Shown: positions 42,452-51,757, numbered from the stretch's first letter. The stretch: 64,000 nt of DNA from an uncultured Halomonas sp. (GCF_947501415.1 NZ_CANMVL010000004.1:62001-126000); one strand, 5' to 3'. Notes: a model not told the origin generated them from the sequence alone. Program-made: numbers and translations.

Positions 42452-44038
42452 TTACGCCCGTTGGGGCGTCAATGCCTGGGTATGCAGGGCGTTCCCGGCC
42501 GCATCCATCAGGGTGACGGTGAGGACCTCGCTCTCGCCGTCGAGGTCCACCTGGCCGAAGAACTGGTAACCGTCGGAGGGCGGCAGGTTGGACTGCCCTT
42601 CCGGCGGTGCCTTCTGGAACACCACCTCGGGGCCGAAGGTGCCATCCAGCTCGCCGGGCCCGAAGGTGCCGGCGTGGAGAGGACCGCTGACAAACTCCCA
42701 GAAGGGGGCGAACTCCTTGAAGCTGGCGCGTTCGGGTGAGTAGTGGTGGGCGGCGGTGTAGTGCACATCGGCGGTGAGCCACACCACGTTGTGAATGGCT
42801 TCATCGCGGATGGCGCGCAGCAGCTCGGCGATCTCCATCTCACGTCCCAGTGGCTCGCCATGGTGATCGTTGGCGATGGCCTCGAAGTGCTCGCCATCGC
42901 GCACGATCAGCCCGATCGGCATATCGGCGGCGATGATCTTCCAGGTGGCGGTGGAGCGGCGTAGGCCCTCGAGCAGCCAGCGCAGCTGATCCTGCCCCAG
43001 GAAGGTGGCTGCCTCACCCTCGGCCTGCCGGTTGTGGCTGTTGGCCGCGCGGTAGGTGCGCATGTCGAGCATGAAGACCTCAAGGCTGGGGCCATAGGCG
43101 AAGCGTCGATGGATCCTGCCGGGCGCCTCGGGCAGTTGGCGCAGCGGCATGTACTCGAAGAAGGCACGCCGCGCGCGAGCCGCCAGCAGGCTGGCGTTCT
43201 TCTCGGTGTAGCGGTCGTCGTCGAGGAGTTCGCCCGGGTACCAGTTGTTGGTGGTCTCGTGGTCGTCCCACTGGGCGAGCATGGGGACCTCGGCGTTGAA
43301 CTGGCGAACGTTGGCGTCCATCAGGTTGTAGGCGTACTGGCCGCGGAACTCCTGCAGCGTTTCCGCCACCTTGAGCTTCTCCGGCGTGATCAGATTGCGC
43401 CAGGTCTCGCCGTTGGCCAGCGTCACGCTCTCCTTGAGCGGGCCATCGGCGTAGACGGTGTCGCCGGAGTGGATAAAGAAGTCGGGATGCTGACGACGCA
43501 TGGTGGCGTAGGTGGTCATGCCGCCGCGCGATTCGTCGATGCCCCAGCCCTGACCGACGGTGTCGCCGGACCACACGAAGCGGACGTCGCGGCGGGTGAC
43601 GGGCGGCAGGCGCAGCCGGCCGGTAATCGGTTCACTGATGGCGCGGTGGTCATCGAGGGCGGCGAAGCGCACACGGTAGTGAGCGGTATCCATGCCACCA
43701 AGGCCGGTGACGTCGAGCTTGGCGGCAAGGTCGGTGGCAGGCAGGACCTCGGGGCCCATCAACTGACGAGCGTGGCGGAATTCGGGGTTGTCGGCGACTT
43801 CCACCAGCATGCGTGAGGGACGGTCGGCGCGTGCCCAGAGCATGGCGCGGTCGTGACGCATGTCTCCGCTCATCACGCCGTAGGGCAGTATCGGGCGGCG
43901 GCCCTGGGCCAGCACGATGGAGGGAGCGGCCAGGCAGGCCCCGAGGGTGCTGCCTGCCCTGAGGCCGAGCTTGAGGGCATTACGCCGCGTGATATTCCTA
44001 GGGAACTCCGGAGGTAATGAAGTCTGCCATCGCATCAT
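42452..44038 (-). CDS. phoD: PhoD-like alkaline phosphatase/phosphodiesterase
   Basis: A 528-aa secreted metallophosphatase with a Tat signal (NITRRNALKLGL, about residues 15-26) and the PhoD domain pattern: LPYGVMSGDMRHDRAMLWARAD, RFVWSGDTVGQGWGI, FIHSGDTVYADGPL, MLAQWDDHETTNNWYPG, VWLTADVHYTAAHHY. The conserved SGD, WDDHE and ADVHY residues bind iron/calcium in PhoD. The start is uncertain: an upstream TTG at 44056 lacks a ribosome site; the double ATG at 44038/44035 is preferred though its ribosome site is also weak. It hydrolyses phosphate mono- or diesters in the periplasm. Confidence 0.88.
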   Translation of the reverse strand: MMRWQTSLPPEFPRNITRRNALKLGLRAGSTLGACLAAPSIVLAQGRRPILPYGVMSGDMRHDRAMLWARADRPSRMLVEVADNPEFRHARQLMGPEVLPATDLAAKLDVTGLGGMDTAHYRVRFAALDDHRAISEPITGRLRLPPVTRRDVRFVWSGDTVGQGWGIDESRGGMTTYATMRRQHPDFFIHSGDTVYADGPLKESVTLANGETWRNLITPEKLKVAETLQEFRGQYAYNLMDANVRQFNAEVPMLAQWDDHETTNNWYPGELLDDDRYTEKNASLLAARARRAFFEYMPLRQLPEAPGRIHRRFAYGPSLEVFMLDMRTYRAANSHNRQAEGEAATFLGQDQLRWLLEGLRRSTATWKIIAADMPIGLIVRDGEHFEAIANDHHGEPLGREMEIAELLRAIRDEAIHNVVWLTADVHYTAAHHYSPERASFKEFAPFWEFVSGPLHAGTFGPGELDGTFGPEVVFQKAPPEGQSNLPPSDGYQFFGQVDLDGESEVLTVTLMDAAGNALHTQALTPQRA

Positions 44039-44157
44039 CCGCGGCGATGATGACAACCTCTTGTCGGCGTCATGACATCTGGCTTTCCTTGTTAAGCCAT
44101 TGATGTTTCGGCGTCAGGCTAACCTTGAAAGTTGGGGTCAAGCTGCGCATAGTCAAA

Positions 44158-44655
44158 ATGATCAAGATTGAGGAACTCAGCTTGCCCCGTTTACGCCAAT
44201 ATCTTATCCATGCGGCATGGCTGCTGCTGATGGTCGGGGGAGTGGCGCTGGCTTCCCCGGCTGGGTTGATACTTTCTCAGGGCACCACGAAACGCACCCT
44301 GACGCTGGACGAGGTGGAGGCTGTGCCAACGACCAGCATCGATATGCGGCATCCGGAAGGTTTCGAGGGGCGCTTCGCCGGGGTCTGGCTGGATGATTTC
44401 CTGCGCGAGTATGGCCTGGATTCGGCGCCTCGGGTGCGCTTCGTCGCCCATGATGGCTACACCACCTTTCTGACGCCTGCTCAGCGTCGCGAGAAGGCCT
44501 ATCTGCTGGTGACCCGGATCGATGGAGAGCCGCTTACCGTCAGGAGCCATGGGCCCTTCATGCTGGTGGTGCCGGAGGAAGCCGAGGCCGTGATCGAAGG
44601 CAGCGAGCCCATGACACGCTGGATCTGGGCCATTCGCGAGATCAACGTCAGGTGA
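44158..44655 (+). CDS. Small sulfite-oxidase-fold (Oxidored_molyb-like) periplasmic protein
   Basis: About 165 aa. An N-terminal hydrophobic segment (YLIHAAWLLLMVGGVALA) is followed by a single domain resembling the oxidoreductase molybdopterin-binding family (LTLDEVEAVPTTSI, RFAGVWLDDFLREYGLDSAPRVRFVAHDGYTTFLTPAQ, SHGPFMLVVPEE). It has no Cys at all, so it cannot bind molybdenum as classical sulfite oxidases do. The stop overlaps the start of a diguanylate cyclase gene (TGATG), which suggests it senses a ligand for that cyclase. Starts: ATG 44158, or TTG 44182 with GAGGA 7 bases upstream; the latter has the better ribosome site. Confidence 0.7.
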   Translation: MIKIEELSLPRLRQYLIHAAWLLLMVGGVALASPAGLILSQGTTKRTLTLDEVEAVPTTSIDMRHPEGFEGRFAGVWLDDFLREYGLDSAPRVRFVAHDGYTTFLTPAQRREKAYLLVTRIDGEPLTVRSHGPFMLVVPEEAEAVIEGSEPMTRWIWAIREINVR

Positions 44656-45779
44656 TGTCACGCCTGTGGGCAAGAGGCCTGCTGCTGGCTTATCTGCTGG
44701 TCGTGCTGCTGTGTCTCTCGACCTTCGGGGTCTACTACTCCGAGGCGCGACGGCTGGTGGGTGCCAACTACGCGGCGATGGTGACCGATCTGGTGCGTGC
44801 CCAGCATGACCCCGATCGATTGCGGCTGATCCTGGAGAGCCTGGTCGAGAGGCCCGACCCTATCTATCTGCAGCAGCTGCGTGATCTGACCTGGAGGATC
44901 CCACTCAGGATACAGGGGCTTGATAACCACTTGCGGCACAGCGATCTGCCCCCCCAGGATTATCGGCCCTTCGTGGCGGAGCTAGCGGATGCGGAAGGCC
45001 GCCTGTCGGAGCTGGAACAGGTGATTGACCGAGTGGGCCGCGACAGCACCCTGACACCCCAGGAGGCCCACCTGCTGCGCGAACTGGGGCTGGATATCGA
45101 GGAGTCGCTGGCCTGGTCCTATAGCGAGCTGAATCAACTGCTGCACCAGGCCTCGGCCGATCAGCGGCACTTCATGCAGCGCCTTACCCTGGCTGTCGCC
45201 GTGTTGATGTGGTCACTGCTGGTGGCCATCGGGGGTGTGCTGTTGATGCTGTGGCGTTTGCAGGTGCAGAGCGAGGCGATGCAGCGCCTTAGCCTGACCG
45301 ACCAGCTGACCGGACTGGGTAACCGCCGCCGCCTGCTGCAGGAGGCGGAGGGAGCCTTCGCCCGCCGTGAGCGAAGTGATGAACCTCTCGCCCTGGTCCT
45401 GCTGGACCTGGATCATTTCAAACGCTTCAACGATACCTATGGCCACCCTCAGGGCGATGAGGTCCTGGTGCGGTTTGCCCGGCTGTTGCAGGAGAGTGTG
45501 CGTCGCATGGATGTGGTGGCTCGCATGGGCGGTGAGGAGTTCGCCATTCTGATGCCTCACAGCGACCTCGATGCGGCCCATCGCCTCGCCGATCGCCTGC
45601 TGGAAGCGGTAGGGAAGATGCCCCTGCCTGGAGCGGCGGCCACCGGTGAGCTTAGTGTGAGTATCGGCATCGCCGAGGCGGGCGAACAGGATGACTTCGA
45701 CCGGCTCTATGCCCGCGCCGACCGTCGGCTCTATCGTGCCAAGGAACTCGGCCGCGACCGCGTGGAGTGGGCGACATAA
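44655..45779 (+). CDS. Membrane diguanylate cyclase (GGDEF)
   Basis: A 374-aa sensor enzyme that makes cyclic di-GMP. N-terminal helix (about residues 7-27) and a second at about 180-205 bracket a periplasmic helical region. The cytosolic GGDEF domain has LTDQLTGLGNRRRL, the active site GGEEF and RRMD (an RxxD product-inhibition site five residues upstream of GGEEF). ATG at 44655 overlaps the previous stop. It probably receives input from the small periplasmic protein coded just before it. Confidence 0.93.
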   Translation: MSRLWARGLLLAYLLVVLLCLSTFGVYYSEARRLVGANYAAMVTDLVRAQHDPDRLRLILESLVERPDPIYLQQLRDLTWRIPLRIQGLDNHLRHSDLPPQDYRPFVAELADAEGRLSELEQVIDRVGRDSTLTPQEAHLLRELGLDIEESLAWSYSELNQLLHQASADQRHFMQRLTLAVAVLMWSLLVAIGGVLLMLWRLQVQSEAMQRLSLTDQLTGLGNRRRLLQEAEGAFARRERSDEPLALVLLDLDHFKRFNDTYGHPQGDEVLVRFARLLQESVRRMDVVARMGGEEFAILMPHSDLDAAHRLADRLLEAVGKMPLPGAAATGELSVSIGIAEAGEQDDFDRLYARADRRLYRAKELGRDRVEWAT

Positions 45780-45805
45780 CGAGTGAATCTTCGGGAGATG
45801 TGTAA

Positions 45806-46408
45806 ATGACGGTTCCGTCTATCGACGAAGCCCCCTTCCAGCAGGTCATGGCGGCGCTCGATGCGCTGCATGCCCAGGACCCTCGCCACGTCACCGTGGA
45901 GGGCGAGAGCGTGCCTCGGGAGCTATGGCATGCCGGGCGCATGAGTGCCTGGCTGGAGCGGTTGCACGAGCACCCCGATGAGCGCATGCGCCTGGCCGTG
46001 CGGGGGCAGCATCTGCAGCGCTGGGAGCTGCCGCGCAGCGACTATCCCGAGGGCCGGGTGGGCTACCTGACCTGGCGTCGCGATCAGGGCCAGCGCGCCG
46101 GTGCGACCACCGCGGCGCTGATGCGCGAGGCGGGCTATGCCGAAGAGGATGCCGAGGCGGTGGCGCGGATGATTCGCAAGCAGGGGCTGGGGCGAGAGGC
46201 GGGCGCCCAGGCAGTGGAGGACTGTGCCTGCCTGGTCTTCCTGGAGCACTATTTCGCCGACTTCTCCAGGCAGATCGACCATGATCACCTGATCCGCATC
46301 GTGCAGAAGACCTGGAAGAAGATGTCGCCGCGGGCCCACGAACTGGCGCTTGAACTGCCGATGAGCGAGGAGGCGCGAGCCCTGGTGGAGGAGGCGCTGG
46401 CGGGCTGA
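45806..46408 (+). CDS. DUF4202-family protein
   Basis: A 200-aa cytosolic protein of the DUF4202 family, with conserved ELWHAGRMSAWLERL, LAVRGQHLQRWELPRSDYPEGRVGYLTWRRDQGQ and ARMIRKQGLGREAGAQAVEDCACLVFLEHY. The His pattern (WHAGRM...RGQHLQRW) suggests an HD-like metal site, but no function is established. It stands 26 bases after the diguanylate cyclase gene, possibly co-transcribed. Confidence 0.85.
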   Translation: MTVPSIDEAPFQQVMAALDALHAQDPRHVTVEGESVPRELWHAGRMSAWLERLHEHPDERMRLAVRGQHLQRWELPRSDYPEGRVGYLTWRRDQGQRAGATTAALMREAGYAEEDAEAVARMIRKQGLGREAGAQAVEDCACLVFLEHYFADFSRQIDHDHLIRIVQKTWKKMSPRAHELALELPMSEEARALVEEALAG

Positions 46409-46424
46409 GGCCCGCCGCGCGTGA

Positions 46425-46793
46425 TTAGTCGAGCAGCGGGGCCATGCCGTCCAGGTAGGCCTCGCCGTTGCTGCGTACCCGTTCGCGATCGAAGGCCTCG
46501 GAGCCGAGGTGGACCTCTTCCAGGGTGCCTTCCAGCTGGTAGACCTCCTCGTGGATCCGCCCCAGGGCGTTTTCCATGGTGTAGGAGAGCTGGTGGATCC
46601 TGGCCAGGTCGGCGTCGCTGAGCTCGCCGTCCAGCAGCTCGGCAAGTTCCCGGTTGGCTTCGCTGGCGTTGGCCACGGCCTCGGCCATGGTGTCGGCCGG
46701 CTTGCCGCTGAAGTGCTGGGGCTGGTCGTCGTCGGCCAGGGCGGGGGTGGCCATCAGGCCGGCGAGCAGCAGGGGCAGCAGATGACGCGTCAT
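46425..46793 (-). CDS. Periplasmic protein of the DUF6746 type
   Basis: A 122-aa secreted helical protein: signal MTRHLLPLLLAGLMATPALA, then a mature chain that is strongly acidic (HFSGKPADTMAEAVANASEANRELAELLDGELSDADLARIHQLSYTMENALGRI). I place it in DUF6746 on pattern memory. No catalytic residues visible. ATG at 46793 has AAGGAAC upstream. Convergent to the DUF4202 gene. Confidence 0.7.
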   Translation of the reverse strand: MTRHLLPLLLAGLMATPALADDDQPQHFSGKPADTMAEAVANASEANRELAELLDGELSDADLARIHQLSYTMENALGRIHEEVYQLEGTLEEVHLGSEAFDRERVRSNGEAYLDGMAPLLD

Positions 46794-46897
46794 TGGTAGT
46801 TCCTTCTTGCGGGGTAATGAGAATCTTTCGCGTATGCAAATTATGCGCTTTCACGGGCCTCGTCGCAAGGCCCCCTTCGCGACCCCGTTGATCCAGA

Positions 46898-47950
46898 TCA
46901 GGCCGGCGTCAGGCGTATTTCGAGGCTGTCTTCGCTCTCGCACGGCTTGCCGTGGCGCAGCGTCAGGCGCCGCTCGGTGAGATTCATGACCACGCCGAAC
47001 AGCGTCTCCATGCGCTCCTCGGCGGGTTGGTCGGGGTTGAAGTGGCGACAGATCGACAGCGGATGGTGCTGGTGGTCGGCGAGGATCTCGAACAGCCGTG
47101 CCTCGTCTACCGGGGCATCTTCCGCCAGGCTACCCAGCAGCGTATCCAGGCGCTCCAGGCGAGGGCGTGAGTCGGGGCGCGGGAAGTCCTCGATCTGGCA
47201 GGTCACGGCGGCGTCATAGAGATGGTTGGTGTGGGTGACCGCGCCGCCGCGGGGGGAGAGCACACCGGGCTCGCCGGGGTGAACCTCGAGGCCCACCGCC
47301 CGGCCATCGGCACTCGCCACCAGGAAGTGCGCCGGAGAACAGACCCGGCTGTCGGTGGCCACCGCACGGGCGGAGGCCAGGTCGGGGCTCTCGAGTATCC
47401 GGCGCAGCGCCACATGGATCGGCAGCCCCTCGCCGCAGGTGCGGGAACGGATGGCATTGAGGCAGACGCCGATGCCGTGGGCATTCATGCCGATCTTGGC
47501 CACCATGCCGGCCTCGCCGATGCTGACCAGCGGCGGGGCGTCGTCGCCCTCGATATGCAGCGCCACCACATTGTCGAGCTGGTCGGCGCGCCAGTCCCAG
47601 TTCTGGGCTAGCCACTGTGTTTCAGCGCGTTCGAGGGCGAAGGCGGAGCAGCCGCCGCTGGCCTGGGTGAGCGATATCTCGCTGCGGCAGTTGAGGGTCA
47701 GGATATCGGCAAGCTCGAGTCCGGCGCCCTCGGCGATGCCGGCCATCTCTTCGAGAATGGCGGGAAAGCGTTGCTCGATCATGCCGCCGAAGCGCTCGGC
47801 CTGGTGGCGCGCCTGGGGCCAGTCGAGGCCGACGAAGTCCCGGAACAGGCGGTCGTAGACCTCAATGCTGGCGTGGATCAGTGGCGCATGGGCACGACCG
47901 TGCCCCAGGCCGATAGCGCGGCGGCTGCCGCTGAGGTGAGTGATCTGCAT
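46898..47950 (-). CDS. C45-family (penicillin acyltransferase-like) autoprocessing hydrolase
   Basis: A 350-aa Ntn-hydrolase of the acyl-CoA:6-aminopenicillanate acyltransferase/C45 family. The N-terminal nucleophile after self-cleavage is C101 (LTQASGG-C-SAFAL), with TLNCRSEI before it and LAQNWDWRADQLDNVVALHIEG after it. C45 enzymes act on amide-linked acyl groups, such as N-acyl amino acids. No signal peptide. GGAGGTCACC sits just before the ATG at 47950. Confidence 0.85.
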   Translation of the reverse strand: MQITHLSGSRRAIGLGHGRAHAPLIHASIEVYDRLFRDFVGLDWPQARHQAERFGGMIEQRFPAILEEMAGIAEGAGLELADILTLNCRSEISLTQASGGCSAFALERAETQWLAQNWDWRADQLDNVVALHIEGDDAPPLVSIGEAGMVAKIGMNAHGIGVCLNAIRSRTCGEGLPIHVALRRILESPDLASARAVATDSRVCSPAHFLVASADGRAVGLEVHPGEPGVLSPRGGAVTHTNHLYDAAVTCQIEDFPRPDSRPRLERLDTLLGSLAEDAPVDEARLFEILADHQHHPLSICRHFNPDQPAEERMETLFGVVMNLTERRLTLRHGKPCESEDSLEIRLTPA

Positions 47951-48002
47951 GGTGACCTCCGCACGCGGATGTGTCGGGTCACTCTAGCATGGGGAGGCGG
48001 GC

Positions 48003-48025
48003 GGGGCCGGCAGGGTGCCGGCCCC
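48003..48025 (-). terminator. GC-rich hairpin downstream of the dicarboxylate symporter gene
   Basis: A 10-bp perfect stem (48003-48012 with 48016-48025) with a three-base loop 7 bases after the symporter stop. No T tract follows; probably a termination or mRNA-end hairpin. Confidence 0.5.
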
Positions 48026-48032
48026 GGGTGGA

Positions 48033-49289
48033 TCAGCTCTTGCGCGGGGCGTTGTAGATGCTCTCGTCGAGCTCGCCTTCGCTCTTGCCGACCAGGGTGG
48101 TGACCATCAGGTCGCCGGCCACGTTCACGCTGGTGCGGGCCATGTCGAGGATGCGGTCGATGCCGGCGATCACGGCGATCGCCTCCAGCGGCAGGCCGAT
48201 CTGGGCCATGACGATGGAGAGCATCACCAGGCCGGCACCGGGCACACCGGCGGTGCCGATGGAGGCCAGGGTGCCGGTGACGATGATCATCCCGTAGTCC
48301 ATCAGGCTGAGGTCGACGCCGAGCAGCTGGGCGATAAATACCGCGACCACACCCTGATAGATGGCGGTACCGTCCATGTTGATGGTGGCACCGACCGGCA
48401 GCACGAAACCGGAGACACCCTCCGAGACGCCGAGGTTCTTCTGGGCGCAGCGGATGGAGACCGGCAGGGTGCCCGACGAGGAGGCGGAGGAGTAGGCCAC
48501 GACCAGGGCGTCGAGGATGCCCTGCAGGTAGCGCAGCGGATTGAGCTTGCCGATCAGGGCGAGCATGCCGGAGTAGACCACCAGCACATGCAGGATACTG
48601 GCCAGGTAGGCGACTGCGATCACCTTGGCCAACGGTAGCAGCACCTCGAGGCCATAGCTGCCGGCCACATGGGCGATCAGGCCGAAGACGCCGAACGGGG
48701 CGAAGGCCATGACGATACCGGTGAGCTTGTACATCGCCTCGGCGAAGCTGTCGAAGACGCGTACCGCTGGTTCCCCTCTCTCGCCGATCAGGGTCAGCGA
48801 GATCCCCAGGCCGATCGCAAACACGATGATCTGCAGGATATTGCCGCTGGCCAGGGCGCTGACAGGGTTCTGAGGCACCAGGCCGACGATGATCTCCACC
48901 AGGCTGGGAGCCTCCTTGGCCTCGGCACCGGCCTCGAAGCTCAGCTCCAGGCCGACCCCCGGCTGGAAGATCCAGGAGGCCAGCAGGCCGATGCTGATGG
49001 CGAAGGCGGTGGTGATCAGATAGAGGGCGATGGTGCGGGCCCCGATGCGTCCCATCTTCTGCGGGTCGCGCATGGCGGTGATGCCGACCACCAGGGTCGA
49101 GAACACCAGCGGCACGATCAACATCTTGATGGCGCTGATGAAGATATCGCCGATGGGTTTGAACACGCTGGCGCTCTCGCCCATCAGGGCGCCGACCAGC
49201 ACACCGAGTACCAGGCCGGCCAGGATCTTCTGCCAGAGCGGCGTGCGCCGCCAGAAGTTGCCCCTGGGGCTATGCGAGGATCGGGTCAT
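48033..49289 (-). CDS. Dicarboxylate/amino acid:cation symporter (DAACS, GltP-like)
   Basis: A 418-aa sodium or proton symporter with about eight helices and two re-entrant loops. Signatures are LVVAYSSASSSGTLPVSI (serine-rich HP1), FVLPVGATINMDGTAIYQG (NMDGT) and GIDRILDMARTSVNVAGD (substrate-binding Asp and Arg). The Arg-containing DMARTSVNV suits acidic amino acids or dicarboxylates. AGGAG 7 bases before the ATG at 49289; a TATA-rich stretch at 49303-49312 may be part of the promoter. Confidence 0.92.
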   Translation of the reverse strand: MTRSSHSPRGNFWRRTPLWQKILAGLVLGVLVGALMGESASVFKPIGDIFISAIKMLIVPLVFSTLVVGITAMRDPQKMGRIGARTIALYLITTAFAISIGLLASWIFQPGVGLELSFEAGAEAKEAPSLVEIIVGLVPQNPVSALASGNILQIIVFAIGLGISLTLIGERGEPAVRVFDSFAEAMYKLTGIVMAFAPFGVFGLIAHVAGSYGLEVLLPLAKVIAVAYLASILHVLVVYSGMLALIGKLNPLRYLQGILDALVVAYSSASSSGTLPVSIRCAQKNLGVSEGVSGFVLPVGATINMDGTAIYQGVVAVFIAQLLGVDLSLMDYGMIIVTGTLASIGTAGVPGAGLVMLSIVMAQIGLPLEAIAVIAGIDRILDMARTSVNVAGDLMVTTLVGKSEGELDESIYNAPRKS

Positions 49290-49536
49290 TGCATGACTCC
49301 TTGCTATATAAAGGCGGTTTTTATGGTGAACTTGTTATGCAGGGCGGTGATTCTACAGAAAGAAGTTCTGTTGTTCCCGCCAAGGCGGTGCCGCACACGT
49401 CAACATAAGGCCGCCTGATGCAGGGCGGGTCGTGCCGGGCGACGGTGCGGTCACGTCAGTGGGTGAATATTCCAGGCTTGGTGGGCAGCAAGGTGCCGGG
49501 CCCGAGCCTGGAAATAGCGGGCCAGGAAACAGCCGG

Positions 49537-50322
49537 TCAGGAAGAGGGCGGCAGGGCCTGCGCAAGCAGCTCCTGGAAGGCGCGCCAGGAGCGCTCATCG
49601 GCGCGCTGCCGATAGGCGTCGCTGCCGAAGACGGTGAAGGCGTGTGGAGCGCCGGAGTAGATCTCGATCTGGTAGGTGGCGCCGGCACTCTCGAGCTCAT
49701 TGCCAAGGGTGGCGACATCCTCCAGCGAGATCATCGCATCGGCGCCGCCGTGGGCGATCAGGATGGGGCCAGCCCCTTCGGGCCAACTCTGGCCTTCGGG
49801 CGTGCTCAGGCCACCGTGGAAGCTGGCGAAGCCGTGCACGTCCTCGGCCTCGCCGGAGCGAGCCATCTCCAGCACCACCGAACCACCGAAGCAGTAGCCC
49901 ATGATCACCGCGCCATTGCCGGCGCCCTGGGCGCGGGCCTCGGCCAGACCGGCCAGGGTCAAAGTGCGCATGCGTTCGCGATCTTCATAGAGGCGCGCCG
50001 TCTCGGCCTTCTTGGCCTCGATTTCCGACGGACGGTTGCCCTGGCCGTAGAGATCAACGGCGAAGGCGTCGTAGCCCAGCTCGGCCAGCATGTCGGCGCG
50101 GCGGCGTTCGTAGTCATCCAGGCCGCCCCAATCATGGATGATCAGCACGCTGCCGCGGGCCTGGCCCTCGGCAAGGGAGAGATAGCCCGCGAAGGCTTCG
50201 CCGTCGACCCGGTAGGCGATCTCCTCGCCGGTGGGTTCGAAGGCCTGGACGCCGCCGGCGGTCATGGCCAGGGCCATGGTGGCAGGAAGCAGGGCCGCAG
50301 GAATTGGAGAGTGACGAATCAT
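49537..50322 (-). CDS. Secreted dienelactone hydrolase-family protein
   Basis: A 261-aa exported alpha/beta hydrolase. Signal sequence (MIRHSPIPAALLPATMALAMTAGGVQA), then IIHDWGGLDDYERRRADMLAELGYDAFAVDLYG. The triad is C144 (GYCFGG), D195 (HGGADAMI) and H227 (GAPHAF), all present. The ATG at 50322 has GGGAG 9 bases upstream; longer in-frame starts would run through the 15-bp repeats and are unlikely. Probably a carboxylic ester/lactone hydrolase; natural substrate unknown. Confidence 0.87.
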   Translation of the reverse strand: MIRHSPIPAALLPATMALAMTAGGVQAFEPTGEEIAYRVDGEAFAGYLSLAEGQARGSVLIIHDWGGLDDYERRRADMLAELGYDAFAVDLYGQGNRPSEIEAKKAETARLYEDRERMRTLTLAGLAEARAQGAGNGAVIMGYCFGGSVVLEMARSGEAEDVHGFASFHGGLSTPEGQSWPEGAGPILIAHGGADAMISLEDVATLGNELESAGATYQIEIYSGAPHAFTVFGSDAYRQRADERSWRAFQELLAQALPPSS

Positions 50323-50344
50323 CGTGGAAACTCCCGTTGGTGGG

Positions 50345-50404
50345 ATTGCCTGACTCAGTACTGTTTGACTTCGTGTTGCCTGACTCTGTATTGCCTGGCT
50401 CAGT
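50345..50404. repeat. 15-bp imperfect tandem repeat (4 copies) upstream of dienelactone hydrolase gene
   Basis: Units at 50345-50359, 50360-50374, 50375-50389 and 50390-50404 of type ATTGCCTGACTCAGT. They lie directly upstream of the ribosome site of the minus-strand hydrolase gene, and within the divergent region shared with the binding-protein gene at 50537. Confidence 0.8.
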
Positions 50405-50536
50405 ATAGGTGCCACTTCGCCACCCTGAGGGGCCGAGCGTTGGCAGGCAGACTTGAGTTTTTTCCTTTGCCCTTCCAGATTTGGGGGGTGTGACATCTCT
50501 GCAAACCATCCTTGAAAACCAAGCGAGACGAACAAT

Positions 50537-51757
50537 ATGAATAAGAGCCCGGTTCAGAAGAGTCTGGTAGCGATGGCGGTGGCGGCTTCCGCCCTGGCCA
50601 TGGGGTCGGCCCAGGCCGAGGTGAAGGTTGGCTTCCTGGGCGGCTTCACCGGTCCGATCGAGACCCTCACTCCACCGGTCTATGATGCGGCGCAGCTGGC
50701 CATTCAGCATGTCAACGAGCAGGGCGGCGTGCTGGGCGGTGAGCAGATCAGCATGCCCAGCGGCGATACCACTTGCTCCGATGCCTCGGCGGCCTCCAAC
50801 GCGGCCGACCGCCTGGTCAACAGCGAGCAGGTCACGGCCATCGTCGGTGCCCTGTGCACCGGTGCCACGATTGCCGCGGCCAACAACGCCGCCATTCCGG
50901 GTGGGGTGGTGATGGTCTCGCCGGCCTCCACGGCGCCGGCGGTGACCGAGCTGGACGACAACGACCTGGTATTCCGTACCGTGCCCTCCGATGCCTTCCA
51001 GGGTGAGGCGCTGGCCAAGATGCTGCTGGAGAAAGGCATCGATGAGGTCGCGGTCACCTACGTGAACAACGACTACGGGCGCGGCCTGGCCGATGCCTTC
51101 GTGGCCACCTATGAGGCCGAGGGCGGCACGGTGGCCGAGAACCTGGCCCACGAGGACAACCGCGCCGACTACCGCTCCGAGCTGGGTACGCTCTCGGCCA
51201 CCGGGGTCCCGGATCTGGTAGTGCTCGCCTATGGCGATACCTCCGGCCAGACCGTGGTGCGCCAGGCCTACGAGAGCGGCATGTTCAACCGCTATATCGG
51301 CGCCGATGGCATGGTGATCTCGGGGCTGCTCGATGGCGTGGGTGAGGAGGTGTTGAACGACAGCTTTATCGCCACGCGGCCGGGCAACCCCGACAGCCCC
51401 GGCACCGAGCGCTTCGTCGAACTGGCCGAGGCGGGGGGTATCTCCCACGAGGCGGTATTCGCCGGCCAGGGCTACGATGCCGCCTTCCTGCTGGCGCTGG
51501 CCATCGAGCAGAACGGCAGCGCCGAGCGCGAGGGCCTCTCCGAGGCGCTGCGCAGCGTCTCCTCCGCCCCGGGTGAGGTGATCCTGCCCGGCGAGTGGGA
51601 GAAGGCCGTGGAGTTGATCGCCGCCGGTGAGGAGATCAACTACGAAGGCGCCTCGGGCAGCCATGAGTTCGACGAGAAGGGCGACGTGCCGGGCATCGTC
51701 GAGGAGATGGCGGTCGAGGACGGCAAGTTCGTCAGCAAGGGCTTCCTGAACAAGTAA
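50537..51757 (+). CDS. Liv-type branched-chain amino acid/amide-like ABC substrate-binding protein
   Basis: A 406-aa type-I periplasmic binding protein. Signal MNKSPVQKSLVAMAVAASALAMGSAQA, then EVKVGFLGGFTGPIETLTPPVYDAAQLAIQHVNEQGGVLGG. A Cys pair (TTCSDAS and GALCTGAT) probably forms a disulfide. GSHEFDEKGDVPG near the C-terminus is typical of this class. It is convergent with livM and lies within 100 bases of it, so it most likely supplies the livMHFG permease coded on the opposite strand. AACAAT-rich leader and AGACGAACAAT precede the ATG at 50537. Confidence 0.9.
   Translation: MNKSPVQKSLVAMAVAASALAMGSAQAEVKVGFLGGFTGPIETLTPPVYDAAQLAIQHVNEQGGVLGGEQISMPSGDTTCSDASAASNAADRLVNSEQVTAIVGALCTGATIAAANNAAIPGGVVMVSPASTAPAVTELDDNDLVFRTVPSDAFQGEALAKMLLEKGIDEVAVTYVNNDYGRGLADAFVATYEAEGGTVAENLAHEDNRADYRSELGTLSATGVPDLVVLAYGDTSGQTVVRQAYESGMFNRYIGADGMVISGLLDGVGEEVLNDSFIATRPGNPDSPGTERFVELAEAGGISHEAVFAGQGYDAAFLLALAIEQNGSAEREGLSEALRSVSSAPGEVILPGEWEKAVELIAAGEEINYEGASGSHEFDEKGDVPGIVEEMAVEDGKFVSKGFLNK

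Noticed and set aside
42378-42739. Plus-strand frame MFELPLLIAIAALIGAALRC... at the end of the DUF2235 gene
   Set aside because: A ribosome-like GGAAAGGA and a hydrophobic start are present, but the frame continues antisense through phoD with no sensible domain. Could be a decayed small gene; not supported.
50345-50404. 15-bp repeats as iterons of an origin
   Set aside because: No Rep gene, DnaA boxes or AT-rich unwinding element nearby; the array lies in a 5' leader like two others in the window.
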